This document shows, piece after piece, positions 1 to 12,516 of a stretch of DNA of 64,000 bases (positions are counted from its first letter, which is position 1; every line of letters starts with the position of its first letter). This stretch comes from Pseudoscleropodium purum (lineage: Eukaryota > Streptophyta > Bryopsida > Hypnales > Brachytheciaceae). Under the pieces are notes generated by a model. That model saw only the letters and a list, made by a program, of their open reading frames with translations, had not been told where the DNA came from and made no database searches. The position numbers were made by a program, and so were the translations under genes. The DNA is taken from assembly GCA_963969395.1 (NCBI GenBank), contig OZ017796.1, positions 21,206,501 to 21,270,500 of the forward strand. Reading direction: 5' to 3'.

Positions 1-777
1 AACAATAGTTATGACCAAATAAGCTCAAACGAGGGGACAAGGGGCAATCCAGGCAGTAAAAAAAATTTTGCAAAAATTTGAATTTTCTTTTTAAATATTT
101 TTTGTCATAGATTGTATTTTTGTCTATCTGAAAAGATTTGATTCATTTCATTTGGATTTGTCATGAGAAAGCTATGGACATTCTTGTTTTTCGGGTAGGT
201 AGAGCATCTTCTTGAAAAAAATGACTTGTAGGATTAATTTCTAAATGCAATTTTTCAAATTTTTCAAATTTTTTTATTTTTCATGTTTTATTTTACTTGA
301 TAGAACAATCTCACTATTGGAATTAGTGCATTTTAATTCCATCTAAAATATATGAATATTCTAGATTTTCCTTCTATCTCATACCTACTTCTACTTAACA
401 ATTTTTTAAAGAATGAAAATTAAGTTTTTTTGAATTTTTTTTTCTCTAGACTCTCAACTCAATTTTCCACTATAAAGATTTAAAGCTCAAAACTCTATAG
501 TGCAAAAAAATTTAGTTAAAAATGTTCAAACTCAAAAAATCCAGTCCTGCAATGTATTGAAAAACTTGTTTTTTCCACTTTAAATGCAAATATCTTTGCA
601 ATTTGTGTAGTGAAAAAGTTCTAAAATTTTTTCCACACTTTTTGATACTAGTGAGGTGTAAGATCCTATGGTTAGATGTGAAACTAAAACAATTACATTT
701 TTTTTTACTCTTTGCTATAGAAATGGCAGTTTTAGTGTTTTTTGGCAGAAAAAAGGCCTCGGTCCTTTAGGAGTTAA
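1..777 (+). repeat. TTAA-ended AT-rich element, left end outside window
   Basis: The right end carries the terminal motif seen in the other copies (CCTTTAGGAGTTAA, TTAA at 774-777). Upstream sequence matches the element at 16171-17101 along its length, for example the AAGATCCTATGGTTAGAT stretch near 660-680 and the opening GTTATGACCAAATAAGCTC, which corresponds to 16339 onward. No coding capacity is visible. It is a truncated view of a non-autonomous element whose left terminus lies before base 1. Confidence 0.65.
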
Positions 778-2376
778 GGGTTATTGTCACAACCAAAGGA
801 AATCAATTCTATAAAGTTGTATGACAACATGGTGGAGCATTTAACATTTAAATGTTGACAAGGACATTTGGCATCCAATAGATGACAAGGAATTCTTGTA
901 ATAGGATAGAAGTTCAACTATTCATCCATGGAATTTTGTTGTCAAAAGAAAAGGTCTCCTATAATAGCTTGCCTTTTAATGAGTGCTTTTGCAATTTTTT
1001 AAGCCAAAAATTCACACAGTAATAGAAACTAATGATTTATGCGGACATCCCTTTGTCCTTTAAGGACTAGAAAATGACATGAGAAGTATTTGAAGTTGTG
1101 ATAGTGAAGGGGTAGCATAAATTTTTTTGGCCTCCATTCATGTCACTCATGTGGTGATAGCTTGGAAGATAAGACACCATCTTGTACTGTTTTTATCTTT
1201 ATTTTTTGGTTTGTGTTTCACAATTTACTATAATAAAAAAATAATTGGAAAATTTCCCTCCCTCACATGGATGGGTTTGGCAAAATGTGGTTTAGGTACT
1301 TCTCATGTAATTAAATAAATAAAAAATAAAAAATAAAAAAAATTTGTTGCAAAGGCCTGATTAAGACTAGTTTTTTTGTAATAGATTGACAAAAAAAAAT
1401 ACTTTGGAAGGGAGTGGACTAGAATTTTTTTCATAGAGTTTTTCTTGGGGGGTTTGATTTGAGCTCCATGGTGTTAGGGGTTTTGAAAAATTGAACACAC
1501 TGTAAATTTCTTCCTTCAAAGTACTTTCACAAGGAAAAAACATCTAATTGTTGAGAGGATCAAAATGGATCAAAATAATTCAAGTATACCTTCAATCTCA
1601 TACCTCTACCATTCTTAGGGCTATTTAATTCTACAAATAGAGCCCTCAAAAAGCCCAATAATGTTTGTACATTTTGAAAAATCAACTAATTGGGAGAATA
1701 AATGTCACTTCAAAATAAATGGATGCTACAACAAAAGAATGAATGGAACACTTCAAGAATTATATATGATATTTTACACTTAAAAAAGTTCACAATTCAC
1801 ACGTGTACGCACAATTTTTTCTTCTACTACAAAACAATTTACTCTATTTTCTAGTCCTTCCAATCTTATAACCCTAAAAGGGTGGGATCTATCACTAAAG
1901 TACTTTGCCTAAAGTGATTTGATTTTTGGACCAATAGGTGTATTCTATATTTTTGCAATAATTTCTCAAGTCATCCATTGGCTACTTTTGAGTCTTCATA
2001 GCGTTTAGAAATAACCATTTCCTAATAATTTCATAGAATAGTTTGTACAAAATTGTTATTGTAACATTAATTTTGCATTGCATGTTATTACGTAAAATTT
2101 AAGGCTTGGCATTAAATTTGGAGTTTCCCTACATTGTTGATGCCCTATACATGTCATTGTATACAAGATATTGTACCATATCTCCTTATTCTGATCAAAC
2201 AATATTTTATAGATAATGCTTTACATAATTCTTAAGTTTTACATTATAGGTTTTCCTTTACTTTTTGCATACGCAAAACTTATAAAATCATTTCAAATTT
2301 CCTTCTCCATTCAATTACAACTTTATATCCCACAACGCAACTTTTATACTTAGGTACTAAATGTATTCAAGTCTCT
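778..2376. other. AT-rich intergenic desert, no gene seen
   Basis: This is very AT-rich sequence with long A and T runs. The only open frame (1127-1318) is 63 codons of hydrophobic low-complexity sequence and resembles no known protein. Nothing else is supported. Confidence 0.6.
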
Positions 2377-3058
2377 TTAACTCCTACATTGGATTTTGGT
2401 AGGTACCTACAATCTCAATTTTTGTCAAGATTCTTTTTAATCTTCTTTTGAAGACAAAGAAATTGATTTGCTTCATGGAAATATAATTTTTTTCCAATTG
2501 GTGCCTAGGAGCACAAATTATGCCACAATTAGCTCAAAACAAGGGAAATTTGGCAACCAAAAAAATTTTAATTTTAATTTTTTAAAATTCAATTTTTTTC
2601 TCATAGATTATATTCTTTATTTCTAATAATTTAGATTTTTCTTCTATCTTGTACCTACTTCTACTTAATAATTTTCTTTAAAATAAACAAAAATTAAGTT
2701 TTTATTTGAAATTTTATTTCCCTAAATTCTCAACTCAATTCTCTATTATAAAGATTTAAACCTCAAAACTTTGGAGTGCAAAAATTTAAGATCAAAAAGG
2801 TTCAAAGTTTTAAAATTTAATCATACAAGGTGCAAAAAAAAACTTATTTTCTTCACTTTAAAGCAAATATCTTGTAGTCTATGTGGTAAAAAAATTTGAA
2901 ATTTATTCCACACATTTTTATATTAGTTAGGTGTAAGATCCTATGATAAGATATGCAAAAGAAACAATTTTCAAAGTTTTATATTCTTTGCAATAGAAAT
3001 GGCAATTTTGAGTGTTTTGGGTAGAAAAAAGACCTTGAGTTAGTCCTTTAGGAAATAA
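2377..3058 (+). repeat. TTAA-ended AT-rich element, degraded
   Basis: The left end TTAACTCCTACATTGGATTT is followed by GGTAGGTACCTACAATCTCA, collinear with the start of the 16171 copy. The interior repeats the segments ending in AGGTGTAAGATCCTATG. The right end (CCTTTAGGAAATAA) has lost the exact TTAA. At about 680 bp it is shorter than the 0.88-0.93 kb intact copies, so internal deletion is likely. Confidence 0.6.
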
Positions 3059-3060
3059 GA

Positions 3061-3790
3061 CTTGTCCAAACAAATTTCAACATCTTCAACCATCCTACCA
3101 AATAGTCCTACTAGACCGTAAAAAATGAGTCAAGTGATCGTATTCTCATGCTAAATTTCTCTAGCACACAACTTATCAAGCAATATTTTGCCACAAAGAA
3201 TTAGAAAGTTTACTTAGTAGCTACCCTTTTGGTTGGTATCATTATTGATGGGACTTTTGTGATTGCTATGTACATCAAGCATCTAGCAACATTAAGGGCA
3301 AAAGATTAGTCATTCAACATCACTATGGAGATCATTACAAAAATTAAGAAGGAGTATGCATTAGTATAAAAAGGACTATCAACATTTATGACTGCAAAAC
3401 TAGTCATTTATGACACTTATGAGTGGACAATGACTTCAACCCAATTCCAAATCTTGAGTCATCTAAGACAAGTCATTGTTTATTAATTATGTAGAAGTTT
3501 GTAAGCCTCTCCTACTAATGGGTTTGCTCACATAGACTTTGACTTGATTACGAAGTATCCTCTCTTTATGGAATGAAGAAGGCAAACTAATTTTTTTCAT
3601 ATGATTGCAAAATAAAAATTGTTTGCTTTCTTGTGCGTCCAAATGAATCTCAACATCTTCAACAATATATATTCTACCCAATAGTACTACCAGACTGGAG
3701 ACAAATGAGTAGATTGATAGTTCCTTCAAGTTAGATTCTTCTAGCATACAACTCATCAAGCAATATTTTTCCATGGGGAATTGGAAAGCT
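3061..3790 (+). repeat. Dispersed repeat B, two adjacent copies
   Basis: Two diverged copies lie side by side (about 3061-3480 and 3567-3790). Both contain CAACATCTTCAA, a CTACTAGACC or CTACCAGACT block, and a TCAAGCAATATTTT block. The same blocks recur at 7500-7890 and in part at 4845-5058 and 8560-8900. A 95-codon minus-strand frame (3487-3774) lies across it, but its protein is not recognised and the other copies do not keep the frame open. It is probably a decayed transposon segment. Confidence 0.5.
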
Positions 3791-4844
3791 TGTTTAGTAA
3801 TGTGGTTGAATGTATTCTAGCCAAAAAATGTTCCTTCTAGCTTCTTCATTTGCAATGACAATGTTAGCCATCTATGTTGCCTTCTACCCAATTAATACAA
3901 GTCACTATAAATTGAAATTTATTTTTGCATCATCTTACATTTCTATCTTGTTTTCTACTCCACTTGTGTATATGCTTGTATGTTGTCTGAGCATGATGTG
4001 GTCAATTGTGATTTGTTCCACATTATGGAGTCAATGTAATGTCCCATTCTCAATTTCCTAATTTGCATTGGAAAATGTTGGCTGAATGTGAGATTGTTTT
4101 TTGGGTTCACATCACGAATCTCGTCCAGTGACCTTCTCTTCTATATTGTACCCTCTATATTTTTAATATTTGGTTGGAATCATAGAAAATTGAAAACTAA
4201 GGCTTTATCAACAATATTTTTGAGATGAGATGTGGTTGTTATAAGATTTTTTCTTTCGAACATGGAGGTACTTGTAAGGGTCACAAATCTTATTTCATGC
4301 AATACATGATGTCCCCTTGCAAAAATTGATGTTAAGGCATGATGGAGTGAAGAGTGGAGCAAATAGTAGAGCCACTTTCTTAGATGGCCCAACAAATTTT
4401 ACTCAAGAATGTTTATTCCCTTCTTTTAGCGCATTCTTCTAACTTAAAATGATTAAGGTAAAGTATCTAAATCTTCACCGTTGCATTTTGTCATATATGA
4501 GTTTCTTCAAGTATTACTACTTACCGAAATGACCTTAGCTTCTAAAGTCCCAAGGCCTTTATTTCATCAAAAACATTCAAAATTGTTGTTTGTATTGCAA
4601 AGAGCAAAAAACTTTGAAAATTGTTATTTTTCCATATCTAATTGTAAGATCTTGCATTAGACTAAGATGAAAATGTATGGAAAAAATTTCAAAAAACTTT
4701 GACTAGATAAGTTTTTTTGCTCCTTACTCAATAAGATTTTTTGGCTTGAAATTTGCTTAACTTAATGTCTATAATTGATTATATTTCATTTCTAGTTTGA
4801 TATATATGTTGCAATTTCAGTCGATATCACTATTGTGAAGACTT

Positions 4845-5058
4845 TTGTCATTGTTATGTGTATTGAGCACTAGGTGACTTTAAAGACAAAAGATCAATTG
4901 TCCAACATCTCTACATTGCAGAAATTGCCAAAGTACATTCTAGTATGATTATCAATGATTGACATTAATGATTGTAAAACTAGTCACTTATGACACTTAT
5001 AACTAGAAAATGACTTCAATCAAATTTTCAATCTTGAGTCATTTAAGACCAAGATTTT
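4845..5058 (+). repeat. Dispersed repeat B, partial copy
   Basis: It shares with 3250-3480 the order GACTTTTGTCATTGTTATGT, then GAGCAC, then AAAGATCA, then CTTATGACACTTAT, then AATCTTGAGTCATTTAAGAC. It covers only the second half of the repeat. No coding frame persists. Confidence 0.45.
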
Positions 5059-5065
5059 CAATGTC

Positions 5066-7499
5066 ATGTCACAATTGGACAAATTGCCATCAAGATGGTT
5101 GTTAGCATGTCATGATTCAACTCTAACATTTGATAAGATCATGAAAAAAATTATTTTTTTGGACAGCCGGTCTATTAAGCTGGATAGTCTATTGATAGAC
5201 ATGCCATCCACATCAATGAATAGGTCATCTTTCTCTCAAAAAAATAGCAAATAAAAAGCTTGTTTGCGTGTAAAAGTCAATTCACAAACTACACTCATTT
5301 GATCAATGTATGGTTGAAGAATGGATTTCATCTTCAAGGTCATTGGAGTTGGAATTTTTTTATATTGCCATTAGAGTATGCAAAGAAGAATCATCATTGT
5401 ATCAATGATGTTGAACCAGTTTGGACATATAACCAAGTAACAAAGATAAACTAATTTGCAAACACAAACCAGCTAACAAAATTGTACGAAGTCATTAAAT
5501 GTAATACAAAATGAGATGAGGTATCAACCCAACCTTAATATCATGAACCTTCAAAATTGTTTTGAAATTCCCAACCTGAATGAATACGTAGATATGATAG
5601 CATGCACCAATGGGTATATATTGAACAATTAGTTTGCTCTACAAGTAGCAAAATGGCAAGATATCAAGGTTCCATTCAACCCTCGGGTCATGAACCTTGA
5701 GGCAAATTTTATGCATGAAGTTTGACATGCTTTTAGGGTGTCCTTCCTATTAGTACTCACTAGAAGAAAAATGTGTCCGCTATAACCAGCTAAAATGCAA
5801 CTAAGTGTAGTCATTTCTATTTGCACCAAAACTTACATCATTGTTTTACATCATTAGTACATTGTTTTAGTCACAAAGTAGATGTAGAATGAAGTGTTAA
5901 TCATTGTTTTAGTCGCAAAGCAGTTCTAGAATGAAATATAGGATTACAAGAGTTGTAATAGAGTTCAAAATTAGAATGAATGTAAGCTATATTCTATCCA
6001 ATATTCATCACAATAATCAATGTGGACAAGTCTACCCTCTATAGAATCCATCATATCAATTTGTAGTCACAAAAAACGACTAGGAAATGACTACAACTAT
6101 AGAATGATGATAATTGTTTCCTAGTCAGCTCCTATTCAATTCCTAGATATTTTCTAGTCATTTCTTTCTTGTTTCCTAATCGTTTCCAAAGTTGTTCCCA
6201 ATTGTCTTATATCAATTGTGACTTATCAATTGGCAAGAGTTCCATTAGGTTGGATATATATGAGTTGTAAGTTGTACTCTTATGAAATGAATTTTATTAA
6301 TAAAATTTCAATCTTTCTACAATCTATAGATTTTTACATTTTATAGATTTCTATAGTGTGTGAATTTCTGCAATATATAGAAATCTAAAAATATCAAAAA
6401 CCTATGAAATTGAAAAAAATTTTGAACCAATGAAATCTATTAAAAAACAATTTTTGAATTTTCAAAATCTAAAAAAGAAGCTAAATCTGAAATTTCAAAA
6501 TCTACAAGTCTACAAGTCATAGACAAATTGCAATGAAGTCACAAATGAGTTGCAAATAGTCATACATTAGCCATTAACAAGTCACACAACTTGACAATTA
6601 AGTTATTAACCTGATGTGGTAGCCAATACTACATAAGCAACTATGTCAAAAGAGTTTGTCAACAAAGTCCTAAGTCTATTGAATGAAAAACAACCTCTTT
6701 GTTTTTTGCAACTACAAATTCTACATGCAACTTCTCCACAATGACTGCAATTCTCTAAATAAGCACCAGTTGCAAATATTCTATGCAACTAAAAAACTAA
6801 TTGTTTTTCAAAGTCGCAAAACACCTCATTTTCTTCTAGTCATTGCAACCAATATTGTCTATCAATTTCTACTACTTTTGTACAATGGATCAATGCTTCA
6901 ACTTCACATATTATAGATACTAAAATGGCAACTCAAATGCCATTCTAGAATGAAATTCAATTGAAAATTGGATTGTTGTAGTAATGTATTGATAGTCTTG
7001 TTTTATTGTGAAGTGCAGTTCAATACAACTTTGAAGTTTGGTTGCATGGTTTTATCTTAGTTTCATTAGGATAAGAATTGTTGTCACGCTAAAAACACCT
7101 TGTGTACGTATTCTAACATATAGTTTGTTTGTTTGATGGGCATGGGCACAAGTGAAGTGTGACTTCCTAAGATTGGAGCTATATTCTAAATTTACGATTG
7201 TTTGGTTTCTTCCCTCAAAACTTTTTCAATCATCTAATGATACGTTCTTTATCATTTTAGAATATACACAATAAGGTTCAAGAATCTATAGGTGTTCTGA
7301 TATCATAGGGGTCAAGATCTAGTTGAATGTTTTTTTAAATGATGCTATGAACACACCATACTCGTTTACACATTGTGCTTACACATGTTCTTGGTTGAAT
7401 CTTGTTTTATGTACAAAAAATGCATAATCATAGTATGATCTTGCGCTCCCTCCCAATCTTACATAATGGATGACTAGGTACCATTAATGTCACTTCCAA
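5066..7499. other. AT-rich intergenic sequence, no gene seen
   Basis: Several short frames of 60-77 codons occur on both strands, overlap each other and show no family features. The sequence at 6060-6600 is rich in short direct repeats built on TCCTAGTC and AAATCTA. I see no RNA gene, coding exon or intact transposon here. Confidence 0.5.
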
Positions 7500-7890
7500 A
7501 GTATATTCTCTTTTTAGGATGAAGAAGGCAAATTAGTGTTTTTCCACGTGGTTGCAAAACAAAAATTGGTTGCTTCTTTATGAATCTACACAAATTTCAA
7601 CATCTTCAATTATCCTACCAAACAATGCTACTAGACCAAAGACAAATGAATCAATTGGTTGTTTCTTCAAATTAGATTCTTCTAGCACACATCCCATCAA
7701 GCAATATTTTGCTATGGAGAATTGAAAAGCTTACATAAAAGCTTCCCTTTCAATCAATATCACTATTATTGGGGCTCTTGCAATTGCTATGTACACTAAG
7801 CACCAGACTACTTTAAAGACAAAAGATTAGTTGTCTTCCATCACTATGAAGACCACTACAAAAATTGTCACTTGAGGTATGCACTAGTAG
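7500..7890 (+). repeat. Dispersed repeat B, third copy
   Basis: It is collinear with 3567-3790 and then 3215-3345: GAAGGCAAATTA, GTTGCAAAACAAAAATTGGTTG, CAACATCTTCAA, GATTCTTCTAGCACAC, ATCAAGCAATATTTTGC, then GGGGCTCTTGCAATTGCTATG. Because both blocks are continuous here, this copy gives the best view of the repeat's full order. No intact frame is present. Confidence 0.5.
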
Positions 7891-8559
7891 AAAAAGGGCT
7901 ATAATTTGTACATTAGAGGGAAAATGGTGCTAGAATAGGGCTCTTTACATAGGCATTAAATTGGCTTAAAACAACGGTTACAAGTGACTTATAAGGTTTT
8001 GAATGCTTGTTCAAGGAGCACTTAAGATAAGGGAAACACTTCCAAGAAGTAATGAGGACAAACTCTATAGCTTCACAAGGGATGATAGCAAACATATTAG
8101 GCATGGAATTAGATCAATGTGGCATTAAAAATCTATGATGGCCTTTGTATTGGTGCCATAACCAATATATAGTGGGATACCCAAACCAATTTGTTCCATC
8201 ATGAATGCCATTTGGCATCAATGTGAAGTGTCCCATGGCACTTTAACCCTGAAGCATTCCGACGTCCATATTTTGGACAATGAATAGAGCCCTTCCATGT
8301 GTTGTATTGTCTAGCAAACTTTTCATTCATCCAATCTAATATTTGAATCTTGAAGAGAAAAACTTCCTTTATGACAAATTTCTTGAAATTGCAAGTAAAT
8401 GATATTTCTATAAACAAATATAAGCCAAAATGTGCAAAAAATCGAAAAAGGATTGAGGTGTTTAGGAGTTAGAGTAAGGAGTGACAATTATCCTATTGCA
8501 AAGTTTAAAAGATTGGGCTCTATCCTAGCATCTATCCTATCACCATTTTCCTCTAATGG

Positions 8560-8900
8560 ATTGGCATTAATGATGGAAAAACCTGTCATTTAATCCACTT
8601 ACGAGTAGACAATGACCCAAGTCCAATTTTAGGTTTTGAGTCATTTTGGACAAGTCATTCATTTTCCTTTAGTATTTTATTTTGATGATTTGTTCTCATT
8701 TGTTTGCTAATGTGGAAGTTTGTAAGCCTCTCCTATTGATTGGGCTACTAACATGGACGGTATCACTAACAAAACTTGATTGATGTGGTTTGTGGCATAT
8801 GACTTGTTTATTGAGGTGGGTATGATGGATGATTAGGCACCATTGTTGTGGTTTATGACGTATGTATCCTCTCTTCTTATAATGAGTAAAATAAACTAAT
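8560..8900 (+). repeat. Dispersed repeat B, partial copy
   Basis: It matches 3380-3550: a CACTTACGAGTAGACAATGAC segment, TTTTGAGTCATTTTGGACAAG, then GTGGAAGTTTGTAAGCCTCT and CTCCTATTGATTGGG. Divergence is high and no frame is open. Confidence 0.45.
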
Positions 8901-9100
8901 TTTTTTTACATGGATGTGAAACAAAAATTGGTTGCCTTTCCTTGCAAATTAATCCCTACAAGATTAAGATCTTCTTGGTCTTTAGTGGAATATCTTCACA
9001 CAATTTGGGAAGTTTCACTAACTTTTTTTAGAAGCCATATAAAAAAATTCAAAAGAATATTTGAAGACATATGTACCCAATTACTATTTCTCAGAGGATT

Positions 9101-11319
9101 AAATCATTAAATTGCTACAAAATCTTGGAATAATATTTCTTTTTTTATTGAGTGCTGACACCTTCAATTTCATTTATCATACTAGTGACAGTGCAAACTT
9201 AGTGCACCTACAAAATTAGCTTCACTACCCAAAAAATTGTGGAAATCAATGTAATACAAGACTGTTTCAGGGTGCACTAATTTAAAGCTGTGCGACTTAT
9301 GTAAAGTAGTGCCACTCGCAGTACCGTAGTTGGATAAATCAGCATAGTGAATATTGCTTCTGCACTAACCCAAAATACATAAAAATTGATACCATAAAAA
9401 CAACCCTTCCTGGAGTCCAAGACTGGCTCTAAATCTCAGCGTCAAAAGCCGCGAACTCAGTGAGGAAGACATACAGTCATGAAAGTGAAGGCATCATCAT
9501 CGCGTTTACATTCCTGACTGGGAAAGATGGCAATTCTGTGTCTGTGAACAGCAGGAAGGTCCTCAAGATTGGGAATATTATGAGGGCAAATTCTACTCAT
9601 CAAATTCATTGTAAGTTTTACGGAGGCGTGGAGGTATGTCAACCAATGCAATGCTCTCACCGACACAAGTGAGACTTCTAACAATCTAAACTGGTTCAGC
9701 ACTCAGTAGAATCAACCTAGAATGTGAATCACAAGCTAAGTGAAACTACAGGAATTCAGGATTTAAGCTGAGTGAGCTACTACGTACTCCACAACGAGGC
9801 AAATGACATAGAGACACAAATTAATCGTCAAGCTACTCTCAGAATTTGTGGGGTGAAACGTCTAGAGATACTATTGCAGTACATGAAGAGGTGAAATTTT
9901 CTTTGGGAGACGTATCAATGGGAAATTACTCATATTGATGTGAGCGTCTGTGAACACCGATACGGGAACTCAGTGAAGAAATTGGAAAACAGACACAATT
10001 AAAATGCGATGTCCTCCTGCACTGGGGAATATTTGGAGAGCAAAGCCTCATGGGTCAAAATCTGTCACACACTCTCTGTGGTATGTTGACTAGTACCCTT
10101 CAGAGAAAAAACGTTGAAGTATGTTTTCTTCCCATCTGGGTTGACAAAAATCTCCTCATGCCCGTCTGGGTAGTCGCCTTCAAACAGTCTTTCGAAAAGT
10201 TCGCTCTCATTTAACCTGTAGATTCCAATTCAATTGATGTTTATACAGCAGGTCAATGGAAGGAACATTTCCTTACTGCAGGCACATTAGTGTCGCTCAG
10301 ACAACGATTGCTAACTATGGTAGACGAGAGCAAGAATCGCAAGTGAAAACAAGCATGATTCACATTAGTTTCTCTCAAGACTTTGAACACCATTAAAATT
10401 GTGTCTCACTACTTCGCTTACTTTACAGCAGGTTTCGCTGAGGGGGGATTCCGAGGCCGGATTTGTCTAGAAAAGGTACGAAGGTTTGCAGGATATGGGA
10501 ACTGGGAATGAAGGCATCATCGCCTCGATTTCATTCGATGAGTGGGACTGCGTCAATTCTAGGGTCTTTCACGAGACCTCAATCAGTCGAAGATCCTCGA
10601 ATCTGGATCCGAGGACACAGTTTGGACAACATCTGTGTCACTTTTGAAGGAGGCACCGATGGTCGTACGGTGTCAGTTTCTCAAGGTACCCGTACTCAGA
10701 AATATCAACTTAGGATGTGTTACACAATCTAAGTGGGCTCTGAAGTTTTCGCTGACCGATCTACTTCCAACAGCTTCACCACGAACACAAGCGTTCCCTA
10801 TGGACGCAAACTCATTGTTCATGAACCTCACTCATGAAATGTTGACTTGATGATTGTAATTGCTGCAGATAATGTTCCAATCCCAAAACTAAGAAAACTT
10901 TAGTACTTGAGTGGATTCATATACAGATTCGCAGAGAATTCGGATACGAACTGTGAACTACTCTCTAGTACGGAATCAATGTTTTCAGATGCGGACGAGC
11001 GCTGATTCGGAAATGTCCTTTCTGAAATAGCAAAAAGATGGCACCGAAGTAACTAGTCTTCCAGCAGGAAAAACATTAAGACTCGCAATCCGAGAACATC
11101 ACGCATATGACTCACGGAAGTCGATGACATAAGACATGCATTTGAACGTGCTAATCCACAGCATCTATTTACTCATACATCTTGAGACAAAAATCCAAGC
11201 CCTCGAACCAACCCACAAACATGCCCCGTTCCCATTCAATCCCACAAGACATTGAACATTCCTTGAAAATGGTGGTGTTCATAAACACCAGTTCAGTAGT
11301 GACCAACAGAGCAAAGATC
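9101..11319. other. Moderate-GC island downstream of histone H1
   Basis: Base composition is clearly less AT-rich than the flanking deserts. Short frames of 66-89 codons occur at 9457-9702, 10463-10732 and 10635-10850, but none resembles a known family. Segments starting near 9487 and 10508 (both AAGGCATCATC, then TGGGA, then CAATTCT) look like diverged copies of each other. The H1 transcript's 3' UTR should lie just below 11320. Confidence 0.45.
10404..10446 (-). pseudogene. Degenerate copy of the histone H1 3' end
   Basis: This 43-base stretch matches 11318-11360, the stop codon and last codons of the H1 gene, at 38 of 43 positions on the same strand. In the copy the penultimate lysine codon has become TAG just before the old TGA. 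Upstream (above 10447) the similarity to H1 fades quickly, so the rest of the copy has decayed or was never duplicated. I infer a partial local duplication of the H1 3' end; function is unlikely. Confidence 0.55.
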
Positions 11320-12516
11320 TCACTTCTTCGCTTTCTTTGCAGAAGGTTTCGCCGAGGGGGACTTGGCCGCAGACTTCGTCGCCTTCGCCTTCACGGTCTT
11401 CGGACCCTTCTTCGGAGTCACCATCTTGCGCACAGTCGGAGGCTTCCTCCCTGCCGCGGGCTTCTTCGCCGCCACTGCTGGAGCGGCCTTCTTCGCGGGG
11501 GCTGCAGCTTTAGCCTTCTTCACGGCTGGGGTCGTCTTCTTCGCTGGAGCCGCTACTTTAGCTTTCTTAGCTGGGGGTGCACTCGTCTTACCCACGGCCT
11601 TGCGCTTCGTCACTGTTGTGGGCTTCGCCACCTTAGTTGCCTTCGCACCGGCGACCTTGGACTTGGCCACAGGCGTCCCGGCACTCTTGCTCTTCACTCG
11701 ACCGGCAGACGACGGTTTCTTGACGACCTTCGCCTTAGGCGCCACCTTCGCTGCTGCTTTGGGAGCACTCGGAGCCTTGGCCACCTTCGCGGGCTTCTTC
11801 AACTCGTCGGACAGCTTGAACGAGTTCTTCACCTTCACCAGCTTCCCCGCCTTCGTCAAGTTACGCAACTGGACCGCCAGCATCTTCTTGAAGTTTGAGG
11901 GCAGACCCGTCTTGTACTTGTCCTCCAAGTACTTCGCGATGGCATACGGGCTAGACCCCGTTCGCTCCTTCAATGCGCCGATCGCCTCCACCACCATCTG
12001 CCATCATCCACAACGTCAAAATCCGCCAGCGTGCACCGACCACGTAGCAAAGCCTAGCAGGACTCCTATCATGCTCACTTACCTAGACCGCACGAAAATG
12101 GCGCCAAAACGACACCCTAATTGAACAGGTCAAATTTAACAACTGAGAACAAAAAAATCACCCACCATCGCTATCATAAAACTCACATCAACGTACCCCG
12201 GAAAACACCAAGCTGACACACACGAGCATCGACGAGAAATCACGGCGCATTAGTCCATCAGGACTCGAGCACTTACCACGAGGTATGACGGGTGCAACGC
12301 CTGTGCCTTGGGAGCCTTCTGCTTCGCCACCTTCTCCTTCGGAACCTTCACAGCCTTTTCCTTGGGAGCCTTCACCGCCTTCGGCTTCTTCTCCGCGGGC
12401 GCTTTGGCCACCCTAGAACTCCTACCCTTCGCAGGCTTCTCGTCCACCTTCACTTCCTCCACAGTCTCATCAGCAGACACGGGGTCGCTCACAGGGGTGG
12501 AGTCGGAAGTCGACAT
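11320..12516 (-). CDS. Linker histone H1
   Basis: Linker histone that binds nucleosome entry and exit DNA and compacts chromatin in the nucleus. Two exons: 12516-12277 (80 codons) and 11997-11320 (225 codons plus stop), giving 305 residues. The intron 12276-11998 is GT-AG (GTAAGT donor, GATGGCAG acceptor), phase 0, and falls inside the globular domain. The acidic, proline-bearing N-terminus starts MSTSDSTP. Lysine-rich PKEK repeats follow (about residues 40-70), then the winged-helix H15 domain from HPSYLV (75-80) through GSSPYAIAKYLEDKY to KLVKVKNSFKLS (about 145), then a long K/A/P tail ending AKKAKK. An upstream in-frame ATG at 12630 would add a cysteine-rich stretch unlike any H1 and is not preferred. 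Codon use is GC-richer than the flanks. An open frame on the opposite strand (11363-12124) is an artefact of this composition. Confidence 0.94.

Noticed and set aside
3487..3774. 95-codon minus-strand frame as a small gene
   Set aside because: It lies in a dispersed repeat whose other copies do not keep the frame open.
11363..12124. 253-codon plus-strand frame opposite histone H1
   Set aside because: It is the antisense of the lysine/alanine-rich H1 tail; codon composition alone keeps it open, and it yields F/A-rich low-complexity sequence that crosses the H1 intron.
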